NCBI GenBank assembly: GCA_051655145.1
Contig: JBOFZK010000017.1
Location: 1-14,835, forward strand
Source of the DNA: UBA710 sp051655145
Lineage (GTDB): Bacteria > Bacillota_I > Bacilli_A > Mycoplasmatales > Metamycoplasmataceae
DNA length: 14,835 nucleotides
Direction: 5' to 3'
Shown here: positions 8,481-14,835 of the stretch, one piece after another
Numbering within the stretch: the first letter of the stretch is position 1
Layout of the letters: every line of letters starts with the position of its first letter
The notes under the pieces: model-generated
What the model was told of the DNA's origin: nothing
Seen by the model: the letters and a program-made list of their open reading frames with translations, nothing else
The model's database searches: none
Position numbers and translations under genes: made by a program

Positions 8481-10943
8481 ATGACAAAAAAATTAGGTTT
8501 AATAATAGGTTTAACTTTGGGTTCTGTAGCATTAGTATCAGCAGGAACAGTAGCAACTGTTTTTTCTCTTTCTCAAAAAAGAGATAATGTTAATAATTTA
8601 AAAATATCTTCTAATACAGGAATTATAAATATTTCTCAAGCGGATATAGATTCTATAACATCAGCTACAACTCCAATAAAAAATAAAGTAATGTCTTTAT
8701 TAAAATTATTTAAAGGAGTTAATGAATCGAATATTAAAAATATTGAAATAACTAAACCATCTAATACAGAAATTGCCTTAAATGCTAATGGTAATTTCTT
8801 TTTTAATTCGGAAAATATTAAATCAATAAAAGCTAATTTTAAAATAGTTGATATTTTAAATATAACCCCAAAAAGAGGAATAATTAATATTTCTCAAAAA
8901 GATATTGATGATATGTTGGCAACTACAACTTCAGATACTGATAAAATATTAATTTTATCAATATTATTTGATGGAGTTAATTCGAGAAATCTTAATAGTT
9001 TTAGAATCCAAAAAACATCTGATACAGCAATTACTTTATTAGCTAAAGAAGGATTTGCTTTTGGTTCTTCAGGATCATCCTCAATTAAAGCAAATATTAA
9101 AATTAGAAAAATTTTAGAAATAAAACCAAAAGGTGGAACTATTAATATTAATCAAGAAGATGTTAATATAATGATTTCATCTACAGCTTCTACAAAAGAT
9201 AGAGCAACAGCCTTATCTAAATTATTTGATGGAGTAACTGAATTAAATGTAGTGAATGTAAGAGCTGTAAGAGCTTCTGTTACAACCATAGCTTTAAATA
9301 CTCTTAATGGTTTTACCTTTGGTTCTGGAAATATCACTTCAATAAGAGCTGTTATTAAAGTTGTTTCCTTTTTAGATATAAAACCAAAACCTGGAATAAT
9401 TAATATTACTCAAGCAGATATTGATGCAATGATTTCAACTTCAAATGCTCCTAAAGATAGAATAGCTGCCTTATCTAAATTATTTGATGGAGTAAATGAA
9501 AGAAACGTAGTTAATGTTAAAGCAGTAAAAACTTCTGATACAGTAATTACCTTAAATGCACTTAATAGTTATACATTCAATCAAAACGCAACTTCTATAA
9601 AAGTCAATATTAATATTGTTGTTAGATTAAATATAAGTCCTAAAAAAACAATAGGTAATATTACAGAAGCTGATATTCAAGCAATGATGTCACCAACTAA
9701 TACAGGAAAAGAAAGAGCAGCCGCTTTATCTAAAATATTTGATGGAGTAACTGAAGGAAATGTTGCTAGTTTTACAGTACAAAGACCAACAACAAAAGAA
9801 ATTCTTTTAAAAGCTATTAAAGGTTATGCTTTTGGTGAATCATTAGTAGAGACTACAAAAGCAAGTATTGAGACAATTGTAGAAATCTTAAATATAACAG
9901 CCAAAACAGGCGCTATTAATGTTTCGCAAGCCGACGTTGATAAAATGATTTCAGTAACAAGTTCAATAGCTGATAAAATAACCGCTTTATCTAAATTATT
10001 TAATGGAATTGATGATAAAAATATTAATAATATTACAATAGAGAAAAAAACTGGTGTTAATATTATTGTTTTAAAACCAAAACCTGGATTTTTAATTAAT
10101 AATACTACTTCATTAGAATCAGTTACATATACCTTTCAAAAAATTAATTTAACAATTACAATTAAACAAAATCCCAAAAATTTTAATCTGCAAGAAGTGG
10201 ATGATTTAGAAAAACAAAATACTCCTCAACAACTTAATGCTCTTAAAAAATTATTTGAAGGAACGGATCTTAATCCTGAAAATCAAGCTCATTTTACAGT
10301 TGCGGTTAATAAAAGCACAAAAATAGTTACTTTAACAGCTAAAGATGGTTATTTAATCAATAATAATCCTTCATTAAATTCAATGCCATATGCAATTGGA
10401 AAAATTAATTTAATAATTGCATCTAAACAAACAGCTGGTGGTTTAAATATATGAGAAGCTGAGGATTTAGAAAAACAAAATACTCCTCAACAACTTAATG
10501 CACTTAAAAAATTATTTGATGGCATAGATCTTACAACTGAAAACCAAGCTAATTTTACTATTAAAATTGATAAAGCTACAAGAATAGTTACTTTAACAGC
10601 TAAAGAAAATTATACAATTAATAATCAAGCTTCTTTAAATTCCCTTCCATATAAAGATATAAAAATTAATTTAGGGATTAATAATAGAGATCACTCAGTT
10701 ACATTTGATCGTAAATGAGATGTAGCACTAAAAACACCATCACCAACAATAACAGCAGATCAGGTAGCTGCTCTTGGATATTTATTTCAATTTGTAACAA
10801 CATCAAATGCTAAAAATTTTACTTATATAGTAACACAAGATAATATTGTTACTATAACAGCTAAACCTGGTTATACATTTGTAGACCAAAAAACAGGGCA
10901 AGAACTTCCTTCATTAACTTGTTTACCTTATAAAACAAGATAA
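8481..10943 (+). CDS. Chimeric repeat surface protein, class B then class A
   Basis: 820 residues when TGA at 10452-10454 and 10716-10718 are read as Trp. The N-terminus is MTKKLG and a hydrophobic segment to about residue 30 with VSAG but no cysteine, so it is a signal peptide or membrane anchor rather than a lipoprotein signal. Residues ~38-555 are six class B units (INISQADID, ALSKLFDGV.E.NV, ITLNA..GF.FG, SIKA.IKIV). The sixth unit starts as class B but ends in class A style (PGFLINNTTSLES). Residues 557-643 and 644-730 are two near-identical class A units (DLEKQNTPQQL, NALKKLF). Residues 731-820 are a C-terminal cap shared with gene 6 (KWDVALKTPSPTITA, ALGYLFQFVT). This architecture points to fusion by recombination between family members. 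Surface exposure is inferred; function unknown. Confidence 0.9.
10149..10670 (+). repeat. Two 261-bp class A units inside gene 5
   Basis: Units start at 10149 and 10410, an exact 87-codon offset. The stretch from 10203 and its copy from 10464 (encoding DLEKQNTPQQLNALKKLF) differ by one base over nearly 60. The cap starts at 10671. A more diverged copy of the same stretch lies in gene 6 from 12047. Confidence 0.85.
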
Positions 10944-10984
10944 TAAAAGTTTATTTTTCCAATATTAAGACAAAATAAAGAATT

Positions 10985-11022
10985 AAAAAAATGATTATAT
11001 TAATAATCATATTTTTGTTTTT
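10985..11022 (+). terminator. Terminator after gene 5
   Basis: Stem ATGATTAT (10991-10998), loop ATTA, stem ATAATCAT (11003-11010), followed by ATTTTTGTTTTTT. Upstream As at 10985-10989 can pair with the Ts after one mismatch. It lies about 40 bp after the stop codon. Confidence 0.75.
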
Positions 11023-11043
11023 TGTTTTGCCAAATAAAGAAAA

Positions 11044-11052
11044 TGATAAAAT
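11044..11052 (+). promoter_or_regulatory. Extended -10 promoter of gene 6
   Basis: TGATAAAAT is a TGn extended -10 with one mismatch in the hexamer (TAAAAT, 11047-11052). TTGCCA at 11027-11032 resembles a -35, but its spacing of 14 is short. The start would be near 11059. Unlike genes 2 and 3, there is no room for the CTTATT/AATAAG leader hairpin. Confidence 0.5.
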
Positions 11053-11089
11053 TTATATGTAAAAAGAATAAATTTTAAAGGGGAAAAAA

Positions 11090-12523
11090 ATGACCAAAAA
11101 AACATTAATTTCACTAGGATTTTTATCAATTATAGCAATAACTTCTCCTATAATTGTGGCAATTTCTTGTTCTAGTGAAGCACCTATAAAAGATGAATTG
11201 AAAATTACAGCTAAAACATCACCTAAAATTATCAAACCTGATATTAGTATTTTAGAAGGAAAAGATCCTTCTGTCCAATTACCAATACTTAAAAAATTAT
11301 TTGATGGAACAGATCTTACAAGTGAAAATCAAAATAAATTTAGTATTTCAATTGACAAAAATAAAAAAATAGTTACTTTAACATCTAAGCCCGGTTATAC
11401 AATTAATGGTAAAGATTCAATAGCATCAAATACTTATACAATAGAAACAATAGCTCCAACTAATAATTTAATTATTACCACTATTTTAACGGCAGCAACG
11501 CTTAAATTATCAGAGGTTACTGATTTACAAGGAACAAATGCTGTTAAGCAATTTCCAATACTTAAAAAATTATTTGATGGAAAAGACTTAAATACTCAAA
11601 ACCAAAGCCATTTTACTGTTTCAGTTAATACCAATACAAAAATTGTTACTTTAACAGCGGCGGAAGGTTATACAATTTCTGGTAAAACTTCCTTATCATC
11701 AACTGCTTATAAATTAGAAGCTATAAACCCAACTAATAATTTAACTATCACTGCTATAGCAAAACCAGGTATTATTACAGGAACAGAGATTACAACTCTA
11801 CAAGGATCAATTAGCGATGCTCAATTAACAACCCTTAAAAAGTTATTTGAAGGAAAAGACTTAACCCCTCAAAACCAAGCTAATTTTTCTATTTTAGTTG
11901 ATTCAGCAAAAAACATAATAATTTTAACAGCTAAAGATGGATATGCAATTAATAACAAAGGTTCTTTAAATTCAAATATATATACATTTAATTTAACTAT
12001 AGCCGCTCTACCAACGGCAGCAGACCTTAATATTATTGAAGTAGCAGATTTAGAAAAACAAAATACCCCGCAACAACTAACAGTTCTTAAAAAACTATTT
12101 TCAGGAGAAGATCTTATTGATATAAACCAAAACAGTTTTATAGTAGCGGTTGATACATCAACTAAAATTGTTACTTTAACGGCTAAAGAAAATTATAAAA
12201 TAAATAATCAAGAATCATTGAAATCAACTGTATATAAGGATAAAAAGATTAATTTAGGAATTAATAATAAAGATCACCAAGTTTCTTTTGATGCTCAATG
12301 AGATATAGCCCTAAAAACCCCTTCACCAACAATAACGGCCGCTCAAACAGTAGCACTAGGTTATTTGTTTCAATTTGTAACACCTGCAAATGTTCAAAAC
12401 CTAACTTTTTCAATAGTAAAAGAAACTAATGTGGTTACAATAACTGCTAAAAATGGATATACTTTTGTAGAAAATGGGGTAGAATTGCCTTCATTAACAG
12501 CTATGCCTTATAAAATAAAATAG
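11090..12523 (+). CDS. Surface lipoprotein with five class A units
   Basis: 477 residues when TGA at 12299-12301 is read as Trp; the stop is TAG. The start follows AAAGGGG (11077-11083). The lipoprotein signal (MTKKTL, hydrophobic core, lipobox AISC) puts the lipidated cysteine at residue 27. Units 1-3 are regular class A (LPILKKLFDGTDL, FPILKKLFDGKDL, LTTLKKLFEGKDL; GYTING, GYTISG, GYAINN). Unit 4 has the ADLEKQNTPQQL signature and unit 5 is the cap (QWDIALKTPSPTITA, ALGYLFQFVT, ELPSLTAMPYKIK). Both correspond to the tail of gene 5, with about two thirds identity in the cap. It is expected to be an exported, lipid-anchored surface antigen. It is flanked by terminators on both sides and so is probably transcribed alone. 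Confidence 0.92.
12254..12523 (+). repeat. 3'-terminal cap shared with gene 5 (10671-10943)
   Basis: The last 270 bp of gene 6 correspond to the last 273 bp of gene 5, with one codon of difference near the VENG/VDQKTG loop. Both contain a TGA-encoded Trp at the same place (WDIALK/WDVALK). These caps lack the LKKLF core of internal units and have ALGYLFQFVT instead. Confidence 0.85.
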
Positions 12524-12578
12524 GTAAATATGTTGTTTTTATATATATTACTTAACATAGTTAATATTTTGAAAAACC

Positions 12579-12619
12579 AAAAAACTATTAATAATTCAAT
12601 TATAAAATTATTATTTTTT
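12579..12619 (+). terminator. Probable terminator after gene 6
   Basis: TAATAATT (12589-12596) pairs with AATTATTA (12606-12613) across a 9-nt loop, followed by TTTTTT (12614-12619). As at 12579-12584 can pair with that T run across a CTAT bulge. The stem is entirely A/T, so it is weaker than the other terminators. Confidence 0.55.
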
Positions 12620-12636
12620 AGTAAGAAAACCACAAT

Positions 12637-12652
12637 ATATAATATAATTAGA
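12637..12652 (+). promoter_or_regulatory. -10 region of gene 7, matches gene 5
   Basis: ATATAATATAATTAGA holds two overlapping TATAAT hexamers (12638-12643 and 12643-12648) and differs from 8439-8454 by one base. No clear -35 is present. The leader to the ATG would be about 70 nt, much longer than for gene 5. Confidence 0.5.
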
Positions 12653-12681
12653 ATGAAACATAATATAGAAAAGGAATATTA

Positions 12682-12714
12682 TTATAGGTAGAATTAACAT
12701 AATTCTATTTATAA
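12682..12714 (+). promoter_or_regulatory. Long leader hairpin just before the gene 7 ribosome site
   Basis: TAGAATTA (12689-12696), loop ACA, TAATTCTA (12700-12707) is a perfect 8-bp stem. It extends outward through two G-U pairs and five A-U pairs to a 15-bp stem spanning 12682-12714. It ends 2 nt before AAGG (12717-12720). It could set mRNA stability or ribosome access. Genes 2-6 have no similar stem at this position. Confidence 0.55.
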
Positions 12715-12727
12715 GAAAGGTTTTATA

Positions 12728-14835
12728 ATGGGAAAAAAAATGATTTTATGATCGTGTGTGTCTGCTGGTGTATTATCAGCAGCCGCGATTACAACAGTAG
12801 CGGTTTTAATACCGATTAAAAACAATGTAGGAAATCCTAAAAATTTAAACATAACACCAAAAGAAGGGGTTAGTGGTATTTTTCAATCAGATATTGGAGA
12901 AATGATATCAACTACAAATACTCCTTTAGATAGAGCTTTTGCTTTATCTAAAATATTTAATGGAGTAACAGAATCAAATGTTGTTCACATTTTAGCTGAA
13001 GAAGGCCTTGAGTCAACAATTATTTTAACAGCACAAGAAGATTACTTCTTTAATTCTGAAGATGTAAAAACATTAAATTCAAGTTTTAGAATTGTTGAAA
13101 TTATAGAAATATTACCGATGACAGGAGTTATCAGTTTTTCTCAATCAGACTTCGATATAATATTTTCAACTACAAGTACACCAACACAAAAAGTAGCTGC
13201 ATTATCTAATTTATTTGAAGGAGTAACTGAAGCAAATCTTGTTAACTTTACAATTGATGCCAGCGATACAAAAATTACTTTAATAGCAAATGATGGATTT
13301 GCATTTGCTTTCGAGACATCACCTTCTATATCTGTAGAATTTAAAATAGCTGGAATTTTAAATATAACAGTAAAAGCAGGAACTATTAGTGTTTCTGATG
13401 CTGATGTATCAAATATGATTTCAACTTCAAATTCTCCAGAAAAAATAGCTGCACTATCTAAAGTGTTTGATGGAATAAATGAATCAAACATTGTTAATAT
13501 TAAAGCTGAAAAAACTTCTAATAATAAAATTACATTGAGATCTAATCCAGGATTCTATTTCGGAACTTCAGAAACAACTGCAATAACAGCTAATATTAGT
13601 ATTGTTCAAATTTTAAATATAACTACAAGAACTACAGTTCCTAATATTACAGAAGAAGATATTGCTGCAATGCTTTCAACTACAAATTCACCGGCTCAAA
13701 GAGTTGTTGCTTTATCTAAATTATTTGATGGAATAACTGAATCAAATGTTGGTAATTTTACAGTTGAAAGAACTGGTACAGTAATTGCTTTAAAAGCTAA
13801 GCCTGGTTTTGCTTTTGGTTCTACATTAGCAGATTCTTTAGGAGCAGATATTAATAAAGTTATAACTGTTCTTAATATAAAACCAAAAGGAGGAACTATA
13901 AACGTTTCTCAAGCAGAAATAGATGCAATGACTTCAACTTCAAATACAGCAGCTCAAAGAGCAGCAGCTTTATTAAAATTATTTGATGGAGTAACTGAAG
14001 GGGATGTTGATAAATTTACAGTAGAAAATGCAGCTAATACTATTACTTTAAAAGCTAAAGAAGGATTTGCTTTTGGATTTATTTCAACAACTTCTATATC
14101 AGCAAACTACCAAATTGCTACTATTTTAGATATTAAACCAAAAGCGGGAACTAATAATATTACTAATCAAGATTTTTTAGATATGATTTCAGTATTTGAA
14201 ATACAAAAAAGAATAACAGCTTTATCTAAATTATTTGAAGGTATTAATGGAGAAACAGTTAACCATGTTAGAGCAGAAAAAACTTCTGAAATAACAATTA
14301 CTTTAGTAGCTAATGATGGATATTTCATAGGTTCAGTAGGCACTAAATCTATAATATCAAATATTAGAATTGTTACAATTTTAAATATATCACCTAAAGC
14401 TAATATTCCTGATATTACTGAGTCAGATATAATTGCTATGACTTCAACAGCAAACCAATTATCAGAAAGAGTAGCAGCTTTATCTAAAGTTTTTGATGGA
14501 ATTAATCTTCAAAATGTTATAAATGTTAGAGCAGTTAAAACATCTAATACAGAAATTACTTTAAATACAATTAATGAAAATTTCCTTTTCCTTCAAAATA
14601 ATTCTACTTCTATAAAAGCAAGCATTAAAACTATTACTCTTTTAAGAATAACTCCAAAATCAACAAGAATTGAAGTTACTCAAGAAGATATTAATAATAT
14701 GCTTTCTTCAGATGTTAATTTAAAATTTCCTGCTTTATCTAAATTATTTGATGGACTAACTCTTGAAAATATAACTAATGTAACAGCTGAGAAAATTATT
14801 GATACAGAAATTATTTTAAGAGCTAATCAAGGTTT
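12728..14835 (+). CDS. Membrane-anchored class B repeat protein, 3' end beyond window
   Basis: Open from ATG 12728 to the right edge: 702 complete codons and two bases. The eighth codon is TGA (12749-12751, Trp), so under the standard code the start is lost. AAGG at 12717-12720 is 7 nt from the ATG. An in-frame ATG at 12740 (Met5) is an alternative start without a good ribosome site. Residues ~6-28 are hydrophobic. Cys10 sits too early and inside the hydrophobic segment to be a lipobox, so a membrane anchor or signal peptide is more likely. From about residue 40 there are seven complete class B units and part of an eighth (SQSDI or SQAEID, MISTTNTP, ALSKLFDGV.E.NV, ITL.A..GFAFG). The eighth unit is cut off by the window. 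Expected to be a surface repeat protein related to the N-terminal part of gene 5. No enzymatic motif is visible. Confidence 0.88.

Noticed and set aside
12749..12760. Cys10 of gene 7 as a lipoprotein cysteine
   Set aside because: It lies only ten residues from the start, with the main hydrophobic stretch after it rather than before it. This does not fit a lipobox.
1..14835. CRISPR array or invertible promoter locus
   Set aside because: The repeats are protein-coding modules of about 260-270 bp with diverged sequence, not short identical repeats with spacers. All genes point the same way, and no recombinase gene or inverted promoter copies were seen.

Overview
The window is AT-rich and reads as a Mollicutes (Mycoplasma-type) chromosome. 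Six long plus-strand frames, plus a gene tail at the left edge, only make sense if TGA is read as tryptophan. In-frame TGA occurs in five genes at positions where the protein repeat continues without interruption, and no TGG Trp codon was seen. The starts (MNKK/MTKK after AAGG-type ribosome sites), the lipoboxes at about residue 27 and the T-run terminators all fit this group. The layout recalls the Mvsp variable surface lipoproteins described for the fish pathogen Mycoplasma mobile. That match is from memory, so no gene symbols are given.

Layout: (1) 1-860, 3' end of a repeat-protein gene, then a terminator. (2) 1091-3637, lipoprotein with nine repeat units, two TGA-Trp codons, own promoter and terminator. 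(3) 3847-5547 and (4) 5568-8381, lipoproteins with six and ten units, 20 bp apart and probably one operon behind a promoter/leader that matches that of gene 2. (5) 8481-10943, a protein without a lipobox whose first two thirds are a second repeat class and whose last third is the first class. (6) 11090-12523, lipoprotein with five units whose last units resemble the tail of gene 5. (7) 12728 to the right edge, a membrane-anchored protein made only of the second repeat class.

Every gene is a string of about 85-90-residue modules. Class A has a core LKKLF, then G.DL..NQ.NF, then IVTLTAK.GY.IN, and in the genes with a visible start it mostly follows a lipoprotein signal. Class B has ISQADID.MIS, ALSKLFDGV.E.NV, then ITL.A..GF.FG, and follows an uncleaved or signal-like N-terminal hydrophobic segment. 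They share the same skeleton (L.KLF-G...N...TL.A..G) and are probably one ancestral module. The cluster looks like a surface-antigen locus that diversifies by unit duplication and recombination. No housekeeping gene, transposase, recombinase, RNA gene or CRISPR array was recognised.

The most unusual regulatory structure is a 5' leader shared by genes 2 and 3-4: an extended -10 (TGGTATAAT), then at identical spacing a CTTATT/AATAAG hairpin with a T run, then a T/A tract of variable length ending in a second TATAAT.
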